In this document: positions 1 to 38,693 of the stretch, one piece after another
Layout of the letters: every line of letters starts with the position of its first letter
How positions within the stretch are numbered: the first letter of the stretch is position 1
Assembly (NCBI GenBank): GCA_027704905.1
Contig: CM051015.1
Location: 12,919,969 to 12,983,968, forward strand
Origin: Muraenolepis orangiensis
Taxonomy: Eukaryota > Chordata > Actinopteri > Gadiformes > Muraenolepididae
DNA: 64,000 nt
Reading direction: 5' to 3'
Notes under the pieces: generated by a model
Database searches by the model: none
Told to the model about the DNA's origin: nothing
Seen by the model: only the letters and a program-made list of their open reading frames with translations
Program-made: the position numbers and the translations under genes

Positions 1-640
1 CGTGCATATGTAACAGAGTTAAACATGTGAATACATAATTATACGTTTGTGAATGTTTAATTCATAATAAAGTTCTGAATTTTAAGAGATGAGATTGTTT
101 CATTTAATATTTAAAGTTTTGTTTCCCGTGGGAACACTTTCCCGTTGCACGTCTTTCTTTACTTCTGGTATGTATTTTCCACCCTCCCCTCACAGTAAAA
201 CATGCAGGTAGGCTGTCAGTAATGGCTACGCCTCTCTATTTTGACTGGTAGATCTCGGCAGACTGGCAACTTTAAAAGTAGCTCTTGGTTCAAAAAAGGT
301 TGGGCACCCTGTTACGCCCCCAACGAGACCGATGAGCCAAATGTGCCAAAGAACCCAGAAGTAGAGAGACACGGACACTCAAAACAATGGAAAAAATGTC
401 TTTACTGGAAAATATCTCCAACATCAAAAACACAAACTAGGCAGGGTTGGACTGGTTACTTGGCGAGGTCGGAGCTGGAACACGCAGTCTCTCGTGACAG
501 TAGTTCTCAATAACCAAGCGCCCGACGTCGGTCCTCGGCAGCCTAAAGAAGGGTAGATCCCAGTGTTAATTAGTCTCAGTAGGCCTGATTATGATGGGCA
601 ACACCTGGGATCAATTAGAGCATGGCACAACACACCCCTG
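1..640. other. Left flank, no gene recognised
   Basis: No exon is recognised upstream of the inverted-repeat arm. The 241-513 open frame has no family resemblance. Around 240-311 the sequence ends in TTGGGCACCCTG, which looks like the end of a hAT transposon; the opposite end is not visible. The region does not match the NMI/IFI35 promoter at 12.4 kb, so the duplicated copy downstream has lost that promoter. Confidence 0.5.
241..311. mobile_element. Possible hAT transposon terminus
   Basis: The stretch ends in GGTTGGGCACCCTG, the reverse complement of a CAGGGTGCCCAACC-type terminus common in vertebrate hAT elements. No partner terminus or target-site duplication was found, so this is a solo end at best. 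Confidence 0.3.
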
Positions 641-3538
<2,898 letters not shown>

Positions 3539-5070
3539 ATCAAGTGTGAATCAATCATTCATTCAGATGGACACGTTTGAAATGATGGTAGGCCTATAAT
3601 ACGTTACAAAAATAAACAACAAATTATGAGGGTTAAATTATGGGTGTTTTTTGGTTTGTTATGATAGAATCGTATTTCAGTTTGGACGAAGATCAAAACT
3701 TATGCACATAGTTGATGCGTTTGGCATTAAAGCTCAATTCACAACAGACATGCAAGGTAATGAGAAGAGTACAACAACACCACAACATTGAGTATTTCTC
3801 CTGTGTATACATAGACAACAGAATATTAATCATAACCATTAAATCACAAATAAAACAGTTGAATGACTACAAATTGTTGTATTTTCCTACAAGTATATTA
3901 AGGTTTTATGTAGTATATGTGTACAAACAATGTCATATTCTAAGCAAGTGAGAAAAAGCTTAATTGTTTAATAATTGTGAATTGTTTTTGTTGTAATAAT
4001 TTGTATAGTCATTGAAATTAGTATAAATTGTCTAAATAAATAAATAAAATAGTCAATGCACTCATGCAAGCAATGCTTTCATCCAGTGGCGGCCGGTGAC
4101 ACCCGAAGTAGGAGGGGCGCAGGGGGGGGGGGGAAGAAATTCGCAATTTTTTTAATCATATCTGCTGTGCAATACCGCATTTTCCCAGACGGTGGCGCCA
4201 TTTCTCCATGTAAACGACCGAGAGGGCGAATTAAAGAAATAAAAATAAAAAACTATGCATAATATAAATATAAACCTCACTGTTACTCATTCTACTCTGT
4301 ATTGTATATATGTATATTGACTGAACATTCCTTTACTTACTGCTTAATTTCTTTTTTTACTTACTTTATTTTTACTGTATGTAGCACAATCTCAGGGGCT
4401 CATACAGAAACGCGGAAGCATTTCATCATAAAGTATTCTGTATTTTGTTGTGACAAATAATAAACAAACTTGAAACTTATGGTGAAAGAACATTTATTAT
4501 ATGGTGCTTCAATTAGCAATTATGAACACAGTAATACCTAGTAGAAAATAAACGTAAGAAAAAAATATGGTCTTATATTAGAAAGACTACCCAGTGTGCC
4601 ATCAAAAATAATACCTAAATATGGTCTTACATTCGATTGTGCAAAAGTAATTAGAACAAAATAGAAGATAATAAAATAGACCTGATACAAGTCCTGAGAT
4701 AAAATGCAATACAATGTTAAGCTTACAAATTAAAAAGGTACTGGGTCCTATGTACACTACACTACTATACGATATACAGTTTAATCTATGTACCTATGCT
4801 ATACTAGAACCACAACAAGGTTTTTTTCTTCTTAAAGTGACCTTTTTCACCTTCCTTTAAAGTGACCTTTTCTTATGTGTTTAAAGTGACCTGTGGAGAG
4901 ATCAGTGTTCAATGTTCTGATGGCCTGGGGGAAGAACCTGAGCAGTGAGCCCTAATAGAACATAACACAATTTGTCTTACAAAAATCTTACATTAGAAAT
5001 AGCCAGTGCCATCAAATAAAAAATAAAAACTCAGTGAAGTGGCTCAAAGCCATGCCACCTTGCGGCTTTA

Positions 5071-5256
5071 CTATTTGTACGTAAATTTTGCCCTTCTCTC
5101 TTTGAGAGAAGGGCAAGATAGCCTTCCTCTGTCTGTTGCTGGTTGCTGAATGCGGATGTCAGGCTGATGAGGTCCAAACTCTTTCACTCTGAGTTTTTCT
5201 TGCAGTGTTCGTCTTTCAAATGGTGTTGCTTTGAGGGATTTAACAGAATTATCCAT
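5071..5256 (-). pseudogene. Transposase N-terminal (TTF-type) fragment
   Basis: A 61-residue open frame on the minus strand contains VKEFGPHQPDIRIQQPATD. This resembles the segment that opens TTF-type zinc-finger domains in hAT-derived transposases and ZMYM1-like proteins. The zinc ligands expected downstream are missing and the frame ends in unrelated sequence. It is a broken transposase piece inside the hAT remnant, with no expected function. Confidence 0.5.
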
Positions 5257-5439
5257 GGTAGCTAGTGTAACGGGTGTGCCTGGACTGCTACAGTCTGTCT
5301 ATCACATCCGTTGACCTCTGCGCCTTCTGCGTTGTGTTCTGTTGTGCTGGTTGAATGAAGGACATGGACCACAAACAGCTACTGGTTGCTTTTTTAATCA
5401 TGCAGACCGTCTGGACAATGGCTGTGTCCTGTACAGATC

Positions 5440-5528
5440 AAAAAAAGAACAAACTTGCAACATGAGGTCTCTCCCACACACCCCGTGTGTGTGGGAGAGA
5501 CCTCATGTTGCAAGTTTGTTCTTTTTTT
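5440..5528. repeat. Near-perfect palindrome, 42-bp stem
   Basis: Bases 5440-5481 are the reverse complement of 5487-5528, with a 5-base loop (5482-5486). The arms run from a poly-A/poly-T base through GAACAAACTTGCAACATGAG to CCCACACAC. A stem this long with no seen mismatch implies recent formation or correction. It lies inside the hAT remnant. Confidence 0.9.
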
Positions 5529-5854
5529 TCTCAATCTCCTCTCCTCAGACAGCAAGACGCAAACTGACTCATTAACAAATGCTTCTGAATTAAACTAATT
5601 AAATAAAATACAAATGCTTAATACATTCGACCACAGCATATATTAGCAGACAAACACACGGAGGACCCTGTAGCTAGCATTGGGGAAGCACGTGTCCACG
5701 ATAAACTTACAAAACCCCAATCCACACTGTTTACATACAAATGACACAAGCTGGTGGGGCGGCGCCCCTGCGCCCCTATGGACGAGCCGCCACTGGTCTA
5801 GCCTAAATTGAGCCAAGCCGGGAACCCAGAAGCAGGGAGCAGGACACTACCCGA

Positions 5855-6350
5855 GTTAGGCTAGCTCCCTTTGTCTCCAGTCCCTAGCTTCCAGACTAGC
5901 TCCCTGTGTCTCCAGTCCCTAGCTTTCAGGCTAGCTCCTTGTGTCTCCGGTTCCTAGCTTCCAGGCTAGCTCCCTGTGTCTCCAGTTCCTAGCTCCCAAG
6001 CTAGCTCCCTGTGTCTCCAGCTCCTAGCTCCCTGGCTAGCTCCCTGTGTCCCCAGCTCCTAGCTTCCAGGCTAGCTCCGTGTGTCCCCAGCTCCTAGCTT
6101 CCAGGCTTGCTCCCTGTGTCTCCAGTTCCTAGCTCCCAGGCTAGCTCCCTGTGTCCCCAGCTCCTAGCTTCCAGGCTAGCTCTGTGTGTCCCCAGCTCCT
6201 AGCTTCCAGGCTAGCTCCCTGTGTCTCTAGCTCCTAATTTCCAGGCTAGCCCTGTGTGTCCCCAGCTCCTAGCTTCCAGGCTAGCTCCCCCTGTCTCTAG
6301 CTCCCCGCTTCCAGGCAAACTCCTCGTGTCGCTAGCTCCCAGGCTAGCTC
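5855..6350. repeat. 35-bp minisatellite, about 13 units
   Basis: A tandem array of an approximately 35-bp unit built from GCTAGCTCCCTGTGTC followed by TCCAGTCCCTAGCTTCCAG. Units differ by scattered substitutions. The array is pyrimidine-skewed on the plus strand and rich in CTAG. The open frames across it are low-complexity artefacts. Confidence 0.85.
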
Positions 6351-6530
6351 CGTGGCTACGCCAGCACCTCGTGGTTCCGAGCCCATCGTTTCCCGGGCTG
6401 GTACCACATCTGCTCCGTGGCTACACCTGCCCTCGAGGACCCCACCAGCTCCTGTTGGTTCCGAGCCCATTGTTTTCCGGGCTGGTTCCACATCTGCTCC
6501 GTGGCTACACCTGCTCCTGAGGATGACCCC
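6349..6530. repeat. Short tandem array after the 35-bp minisatellite
   Basis: Two full units and a partial one, each opening CTCCGTGGCTAC and closing with a GCTGGTACCACATCTG-like string. Units are about 65 and 85 bp because of an internal insertion. It adjoins the 35-bp array, with which it shares only short words. Confidence 0.7.
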
Positions 6531-7028
6531 CACCTGCTCCCCAGGAACCCCCCACCTGCTCCCCGAGGAGGACCCCACCGGTTCCCGAGGAGGACCCTTC
6601 ATATATTGGGTATATGAATCAATGCAAAACTAGAAAAAACCTTTACGTTGAGTTAGGACCGGCCGAAACATATGCACTTTGTTTGTGTAAATGTTCCCAC
6701 TTTGCACACATAGTTCAATTGCCACCGGGGCCCAACCACGCCATGAAACGCATGTACTCACAGCACTGGGAGATCAAATATTTTTGGGATTTCTTTGGAC
6801 ATTTATCCCAATCGGATTCCCCGAGGCCCATATGGGCCTGGACCTGAAAGCCCAGCCCGAGGTAGGGACTGGCCTCTCTGTCTCTCTCTCTCTCTCATAG
6901 CACACCAGACTGGAAAGCTGCACTTGGCTTCTGGTCAGTCAGTCGTCCTGGTTTTTCATTCTTGGTTCACAGTTTCCAACCTTAGCCTGCGAGGTACCCT
7001 GATGCAAGGGACAGCCTTTTCAGCTGTG

Positions 7029-7078
<50 letters not shown>

Positions 7079-7080
7079 CA
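7029..7080. repeat. (GTA)n trinucleotide microsatellite
   Basis: Roughly 16 tandem GTA triplets followed by GCA interruptions. The poly-Ser, poly-Val and poly-Leu open frames here are shadows of the repeat. Confidence 0.9.
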
Positions 7081-7542
7081 GCAGAAGTAGAAGCCGTAAT
7101 ACTGACAGTTGTATTAACAGTAGTTGTAGGATGCACACAGACACACACTCACACAGATAAACATGCACGCACACACACACACACACGCCATGGTGCCGGT
7201 GTGTGTGTGGGGGGCTAATCGGGCTGAATTTGCTTAGTGCCTGCATCTCCATCCCCAGGCCGCAGATGTAATATGCACCCAATGGGCAGCGATGGGTGTT
7301 TTCTTGTTGTTGTATAGGTGTGGACCAAGGCCAGCTGTTTGGCCAAGCGCTACGCTCACATCATGAATTATTCAAGCGAGCCAGGCCTTTCATCTTGTTG
7401 AAGTAAGACTGAGCCCAGAAACAAATGGCGAAATAATTTGCTTTATTTTAATAATTTGTTTTATTTCGGTGTGGCGCTGGGGGTCGCCTGTCTTGGCCTG
7501 GATGAGAGTGGATGAGAGCAATATCCCCCGACACACAAATAC

Positions 7543-7560
7543 GTGTGTGTGTGTGTGTGT

Positions 7561-7609
<49 letters not shown>

Positions 7610-7629
7610 GTGTGTGTGTGGTGTGTGTA
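7543..7629. repeat. (GT)n microsatellite with GGT interruptions
   Basis: A GT tract broken by several TGGT steps, about 87 bp, within the duplication spacer. Confidence 0.9.
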
Positions 7630-8863
7630 ATTCATGTCTTAATATCTTTGACTTGATGAGCCCTAAGCACTCTCCTACCTCTCGCCTCTCGCTCTCTCCA
7701 TCGTTTTTAATGATTTGCCTTTTTCATCCCACCAATGCATACACTGCAATGGAGTCAGTCCTAAACTGCAGCCTTTAAAGCAACTATCTATCAAACTACT
7801 CCTTTAGGATGCATCTCCCTCTCGTTCAGAGCCTTCCAGTCCCAGAGCCGCGCTGCTCATACTGACAGGGATGGAGGTGTGAGCCTGCGGGGTAAGGGGC
7901 CGGTGGGTGTGGGTGGCGCCACAAGACAGTTATGAGGTGCCGTTTGCCCGGCCGAAACAGCCAGGGGAGAAGCGGCTGTCCTCTCATTAAGGGCTCCACC
8001 GAGAGTCGACCGCGGTTGACTGCATTAAGTTATAAAACTATGCCTGTAAAAATGAGCTCAATACAGCTATGGCAAAGATGGCATATGTTGCACTTAAGGT
8101 CATTCTATCCTTGCAGTGAGACTGCACTGCCTGCCGGTTACATTTCGAATTAACACTTTTTATTTTCATGGCCGATTTATATTGTGCCAAATCTTTTTTT
8201 ATCTTATGCACCTAGTGGCCACAAACTGTACTTAAAGATTTAGTTGTACTTTTCCATCTGCTGTACAAATAGAAAAACGAACCTGAAGGCTTCTATAACC
8301 CGACAATCTTAATAACATTCCTAACTTGTACTTATGTTATCTTACTCAATGTGCTTAACAAAACCAAACCGCTCTCTTTCGTCCGGTTTAAAAGTTGCCA
8401 TGTCATCATGATGAAAGCATTGCTTGCATGAGTGCATTGACTATTTTATTTATTTATTTAGACACTTGATACTAATTTCACTGACTATACAAATTATTAC
8501 AACAAAAACAATTCACAATTATTAACCGATTAAGCTTTTTCTCACTTGCTTAGAATATGACATTGTGTTTGTACACATATACTACATAAAACCTTAATAA
8601 AAGACAACAATTTGTAGTCATTCAACTGTTTTATTTGTGATTTAATGGTTATGATTAATATTCTGTTGTCTTTATGTATACACAGGACAAATACTCAATG
8701 TTGTGGTTTTGTTGTACTCTTCTCATTACCTTGCATGTCTGTTGTGAATTGAGCTTTAATGCCAAACGCATCAACTATGTGCATGAGTTTTGATCTTCGT
8801 CCAAACTGAAATATGATTTGATCATAACAAACCAAAAAACACCCATAATTGAACCCTCATTTG

Positions 8864-8869
8864 TTTATT
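8864..8869 (-). terminator. Candidate poly(A) signal of the NMI/IFI35 gene
   Basis: On the minus strand AATAAA lies about 80 bases past the stop codon. Spacing is right for a short 3' untranslated region. The duplicated copy carries the equivalent motif. Confidence 0.5.
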
Positions 8870-8945
8870 TTTGTAACATATTATAGGCCTGCCATCATTT
8901 CAAACGTGTCCATCTGAATGAATGATTGATTCACACTTGATTCAC

Positions 8946-12252
<3,307 letters not shown>

Positions 12253-12401
12253 CGTGTTCGTCGGTATCCGCTGTCATAATAAAACAAAACGTGTGTTAAG
12301 TATCAAAGTAATGATTTGTTCTATTCGTTTTTGGTATGTATTATCCGGGGGGGGGGGAAAGACACGAATGAATGTATTGTATTTCAGTAGGGTATACTTA
12401 C

Positions 12402-12565
12402 CAAGCAGGGTGTAGATGTCCGACACGCTGAAAACGAAAGCGAAAGTCAGCTTATAGGAGATCAGAGGCGGTGCTTCTAAAAATAGAAAAAAAGATTTAA
12501 AAAAAAGAAGGGAAGCTGACATTGAAAACCGTCCACCGCGGGTGTATGCTGAATAGTTATAGCCA
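12402..12565. promoter_or_regulatory. Shared divergent promoter of NMI/IFI35 and parp14
   Basis: Only about 310 bp separate the two start codons (12252 minus, 12566 plus). The untranslated first exon of the minus gene ends at 12402. On the minus strand a TATAAG word (about 12451-12456) sits upstream of the ISRE and first exon, a plausible TATA-like box. The plus-strand transcription start cannot be placed from sequence alone. Confidence 0.6.
12429..12447 (+). promoter_or_regulatory. Interferon-stimulated response element (ISRE)
   Basis: The motif GAAAACGAAAGCGAAAGT contains three GAAA repeats with 2-base spacing, close to the canonical IRF/ISGF3 site (GAAANNGAAA). It lies between the divergent NMI/IFI35 and parp14 genes and could drive both. 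The broken duplicate at 641 lacks it. Confidence 0.75.
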
Positions 12566-24075
<11,510 letters not shown>

Positions 24076-24505
24076 CAAAGCATGTATACCCCTTTATATT
24101 GCGAGATAAAGAGAGATTCAGTTGTGTATTATCTCCATCAATGTTTGTGTACTTGTATGTGTACTTTATCTGATCTCATGCTCAAGTTTTGTTTCTAGGC
24201 CCAGAGAGACATATAATAGTATTAACATAGATACTAGATACTATATAATAGATAGATATAATAGATACAAATTTTTAACTCAGGTTTTACTCAAATCGAT
24301 CACCTTATTAGGGCTCTTCAGCCCTGCAGATTTCGGATTAGTATTACACTAAAGGAAGAGAGAGAACATTTAAATCAATCAATGAATCAGTTATATTTGG
24401 ATTACTAGACACTTTGTCGGTCTCTTTGATTTGGGAGATCATATTTGATGTGAAACAATCAGAGGTTAATAGCCAGTTATTCACGATGTGCTGCACACCC
24501 GTTGG
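24076..24505. other. parp14 3' flank, nothing recognised
   Basis: AT-rich sequence after the parp14 stop. No clear AATAAA signal is present close to the stop, so the 3' end of the transcript is not placed. Confidence 0.4.
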
Positions 24506-25155
24506 CAGGGTGCGAACTGGAGGGGAGCAGGGGGAGCTATAGCTCCCCTAGTGTTGACATGAGCTCCCCTGGGAACATGGTTTGTGAAATTTGGGGGGAG
24601 CTCTCTAAAATACTGATATGATGACCAAATAAATTCCATTTTGGGCATTTTTTTTTCAAAGGTGTAAAATAAGTGAAATAAAATTATATTTAGAGTTCAT
24701 GATTCATGAAAAAAGTGTCGCCTGCTTGCACGCTGCCCGCAGCTCCACCCACTGGCTGCTCTTATCGCGTGTGTTCGGCTCTGTGTAGGCTACAGCCATA
24801 ATAGGCTATAGCCCATGTGAAACAATGTAGCCTGTTTATGAGTCATTTTAAGTTGATTTAATTAAACAGTCAAACGTTACATTGGTGGTCCGTGGATTAT
24901 TTATTATCAAGTTGATTGAAGTTTGCGTAGCCCATAAATGCTCGGGAAATATGTTGACATGAACATGATCCATCGGGACGTTTCATGTAAATGTAGACCT
25001 GTGGCACCACCCCGTGTGCAACAGATTTTCTCTTTATAACAGGCCTATGTCTGTGCTGTTGCTATTAATGCACGGATCAGCATTTACCCCCCCCCCCCCC
25101 GCAAAAAAAAAAAAATCCCGGCTCCCCCGGAGACCGTGGTATAGTTCGCACACTG
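24506..25155. mobile_element. Non-autonomous hAT element with 8-bp target-site duplication
   Basis: The 650-bp element begins CAGGGTGCGAACT and ends AGTTCGCACACTG, which are inverted termini. It is flanked on both sides by CCCGTTGG (24498-24505 and 25156-25163), an exact 8-bp duplication as expected for hAT. It has no coding capacity and contains a C/A homopolymer block near 25080. Confidence 0.85.
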
Positions 25156-25461
25156 CCCGTTGGACCACCATATACTTGAGACTATTGGTGAATGTTTAAT
25201 AAGAAATGGTGGTGGTTTTACCATCGATCATGGTGTACCAATAAAGGTACATATTGTATCAATAAAGCTATTTGGGATACGTCTTGAAAAAAAGGACTTG
25301 CTGCTTCATTGGAAAAACAGGTTGGATACACACTATTGCACTATATGGGTGGAATATGGTACAGTAATATATTTTGATTTATGTGTTTTAAAAACTTGGG
25401 ACTCTCCCTCCACGACGGGGATATAGACAATTTATATAGAATATAGTTATGAACACAACGC

Positions 25462-25645
25462 TAAGAGTTACAAAACCGCGATCAATAATCACCAAAAAAC
25501 ACTTAAGGTCACATAACGTCCGTAATAGTAGGATTTAGTTTTGATATTTTGACAGGTGGAAGTGCTAATGACAAGACATGTGCCAGAGACGTGGTGATTA
25601 TTGATCGCTGTTTTAGAACTTTTAAGTTACGTTAAGCCTTTTCAC
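25462..25645. mobile_element. Small inverted-repeat element (MITE-like)
   Basis: About 180 bp whose ends pair imperfectly. The inner parts GCGATCAATAATCACC and GGTGATTATTGATCGC are exact reverse complements. Family not identified. No flanking duplication was resolved. Confidence 0.55.
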
Positions 25646-26044
25646 GTTAAGCGTTTTAGACCGTCCCCTAGTGATGTGTCGTTCGCGAACGAACGAGTCT
25701 TAACGAACGAGTTCATTTATCTTCCATTCTCGTTCGTTCGTTCACTTCTTTGGCTTTTTTTAATTAGTGGTTTCGCGAGTCGTTCAACGAACTCGTATCT
25801 TATCTTAGCAGTTTTTATTAATAATTTATTAATAATAAATATATTATATTATATATATTTGATTAGATTCAAATGTATTGTCATTGCACAGCACAAGTAC
25901 AGTACAGCGAAAATAATTTAGCATCTAACCAGAGTGCAAATGTTACAGTAAAGTGCATGGTATATAATATAATATATCATGTACAGTGGTTAAATAAGAT
26001 AGACAGTCTACTATGTATAAAAACGGTATAAAATGACTTATAGA

Positions 26045-26059
26045 GTATGTTTAAGATAT

Positions 26060-26102
<43 letters not shown>
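26045..26102. repeat. (TA)n microsatellite
   Basis: A pure TA run. A second one follows at 26408-26459, directly before an element terminus. Confidence 0.9.
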
Positions 26103-26106
<4 letters not shown>

Positions 26107-26404
26107 GTAAAGTATTCAACAGGTAGTGAGCAGGGGTATGCAGTTATATTAACAGGATTATAGTTGTTTTGTTATTGCATTTGCTGTTATTTTTAAACAG
26201 TAAATAAGATTGACATTTCTTGAATTTCTGTGGTGATTGGTGAAGTGCAAAAATAGTTTAGTATAGTCATTTTTTTTTATATAAATATATTTTTAAGTGT
26301 TTGAAGTAAACGTTTTGCAAAGTGTCGGATGGAACGAAGGCACAAAATAACGAACGTTTTCTCTCAAATCCAAAGTCTGAACTTGAGGGAGCCGAGGGAC
26401 GGAG

Positions 26405-26459
<55 letters not shown>

Positions 26460-26462
<3 letters not shown>

Positions 26463-27254
26463 TGGCGAAGCGTGTCTATCCCAACTGGACCTTCTGTAGA
26501 CAAGGGGTTCCCAAACTTTTCAGCCCGCGACCCGCAAAATAACAGACCACCCCCCACTATCACCGTCCGACGGGGGGGGGGGGGGGGGGGGGCGTAATCG
26601 TGATCGCGAAAATCGTGAAGTCCAACGGGGGGGGGGAGGTATGTCGCGATCGCGAACATCGTGAAGTCCAAGGGGGGGGGGGGGGGTATGTCGCGATCAC
26701 GAACATTGTGTGTGGGTGGGAATCTGTGGGAATCAGAATTCCTTTATTTGTCACTCACGTTATTATTAACAATAATAATAATAATAATATAATAAAAAAT
26801 AAATAAACCTCATGGGTCACATCAAGAGGATTCTGAAATCATCTCGCGACCCCCCTCTCGGGGTCCCGCGACCCCCACTTTGGGAACCCCTGCTGTAGAC
26901 CACCCCACCCCCCCCCCCCCCCCCCCCATTCGAAAATCCCGTTGTCTAGTCAGACGGACGTCACGGAGGAGTCACTTTATGCCTTATCTCATTTAGGCAG
27001 ATCAGATTGTCGCAGCCAATTTCCAAGTGTACCATAGTTGGTAAAGCAGTGTCCATGTAGTGAAGTAACAGCCCATCATCTTCGCCTTCGCCATTTTGAC
27101 GTAAAATCCTACGTAGAAACAACGTAGCACTACGCTAGATCTCTCGCTCCAGCCAGTATACCTTCTAGCTCCCTATTGAGCTGTGGGGAAATCTGAAAGA
27201 ATATGCCCATTGGCTACAAATCACTATATGATTGGTTGATCAAATTGTCAATCC
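26460..27254. mobile_element. Dispersed repeat family, copy A (interrupted)
   Basis: Starts CAGTGGCGAAGCGTGTCTAT and ends in TTGATCAAATTGTCAA. It shares both ends and internal strings (TACGTAGCACTA, GGGGAAATCTGAAAGAATA) with copy B at 32205-32516. The interior is interrupted by a hAT element at 26502-26892. Confidence 0.7.
26502..26892. mobile_element. hAT element nested in copy A, 8-bp duplication
   Basis: The ends AAGGGGTTCCCAAA and TTTGGGAACCCCTG are inverted termini. The flanks are CTGTAGAC on both sides (26494-26501 and 26893-26900), an exact 8-bp duplication. Copy B has an uninterrupted CTGTAGACC at this point, confirming insertion. The interior holds a roughly 50-bp tandem unit (CGCGAACATCGTGAAGTCC) and long G runs. 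Confidence 0.85.
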
Positions 27255-28105
27255 AAACGTACGCTCTCATTCAGTCTAAGGGCCAAAGTCATCGGGAATA
27301 CTTTGGTTGAAGGATATTCTTCCCAGCAACCTAGAAAAAGATCTGATTGGTTGCATTGTTTTTCCAACATAAAACCACTGAAATGCGTCGTGCATGGACC
27401 GAGAAAGACAAACAAATCAACGTAACTGTAATATAACAGATAACAACACAGATACCATTCTCATTTATTCATTTGATTTAAATTTGATTCAATTTGATTA
27501 AATTGTATTACAATTTATTAATACAATTAATTAGATTTTTTTTGTTTCATCTGAGAGTTCCAGGGTCTTCTCTGAATACCTTGAAGGCCCTGATGCTTCA
27601 CCACTGATATATATATATATCTATATATATATATAGATATATATAGATAGATATATCTATATATATAGATATATACACCGGAAGTGGATAAACGGAAGTG
27701 ACGAACAAGAAGTGACACTCAACTAGTTCGCGAACGAATCCGAACTAGTTCTTTTAGATGAACTGAACGAAGTGAACTGTATCCCAGAAAGGAATCATTT
27801 TTGCCACCACTACGGTGTGCCCCTGTAACCTCTTCCGTGTATGAACCGGTCAAGAAGACAAGACGACAGCAGCAGACATAATACTTCCGTTTCATCATTG
27901 TTATTGTCTTGAATATAAAAGCATAGAAGTGCATTTAAAAAATATATATAAAATAAATATAAAATATATAGGCGAAGATCCAAATTAATTAATGAACTAA
28001 CTAAGGGATTTGTGTGAAATTACGACACACTATCTGGATTAATATGCATTGTTACTTCTTCTTACTTAACCAATCTTATTGGTGTGACATAGAAACTGCT
28101 TAAAT

Positions 28106-28109
<4 letters not shown>

Positions 28110-28156
<47 letters not shown>
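28110..28156. repeat. (TA)n microsatellite upstream of ubxn4
   Basis: A pure TA run about 275 bp upstream of the ubxn4 start codon. Confidence 0.9.
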
Positions 28157-28162
<6 letters not shown>

Positions 28163-28430
28163 TGGTTTGTAATCTCTATGTATGTTTCCTAATTATGTTA
28201 CCTGATTACGAAAATACACTTTCAGGAAATATAATTTAAGCTTTTTTTTAATTAATAAAACGCAGACCAGCCTCACACCGGAAACCACATACACACTGTC
28301 ACTGTGGAACTTGACTTCAGCTGAATGTTCTCTCGGCTAGCGGCGGTAGTAGTAATAGTAACACTTTGACTCGGATTACTGTTAGTAGTTGTTTAAAAAC
28401 ACACACTAAGAGACAACGTGTTCTACAAAC

Positions 28431-38693
<10,263 letters not shown>

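Larger units (their letters stand above)
4084..5795 (-). mobile_element. hAT-like DNA transposon remnant, CAGTGGCGG termini
   Basis: The block starts CAGTGGCGGC and ends GCCGCCACTG, giving inverted termini of about 10 bp. On the minus strand it carries a fragment resembling the TTF-type zinc-finger N-terminus of hAT/ZMYM1-like transposases (5071-5256). At about 1.7 kb with no DDE region it is an internally deleted copy. The 8-bp flanks (CTTTCATC left, GTCTAGCC right) do not match, so there is no target-site duplication. Its left end coincides exactly with the end of the inverted-duplication arm. Confidence 0.6.
6600..8409. other. Non-repetitive spacer between inverted arms
   Basis: About 1.8 kb with no recognised exon. 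It holds a short GTA run (7029-7078), CA/GT tracts near 7150-7210 and 7543-7629, and otherwise complex sequence. The stretches around 7230-7480 and 7790-8060 look like single-copy DNA rather than transposon. No family resemblance was found in any frame. Confidence 0.45.
25668..27826. mobile_element. Composite DNA transposon, tentative outer limits
   Basis: The left side opens TAGTGATGTGTCGTTCGCG and the right side closes GCCACCACTA after a TAGTTCGCGAACGAATCC block. Both ends share the TTCGCGAACGA palindromic word. Between them lie AT microsatellites and a nested element. No target-site duplication was found, so the limits are uncertain. Confidence 0.35.

Noticed and set aside
7320..7400. Possible exon after a TTGTATAG acceptor
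   Set aside because: The short frame VWTKASCLAKRYAHIMNYS has no recognised family and no convincing donor.
12271..12277. ATG at 12277 as NMI/IFI35 start
   Set aside because: It lies upstream of a good acceptor (CAG at about 12271-12273) and its frame does not join the next coding exon; the ATG at 12252 does.
25668..27826. Intact autonomous hAT transposon
   Set aside because: Only tentative end similarity, no target-site duplication and no transposase; kept at low confidence as a composite element.
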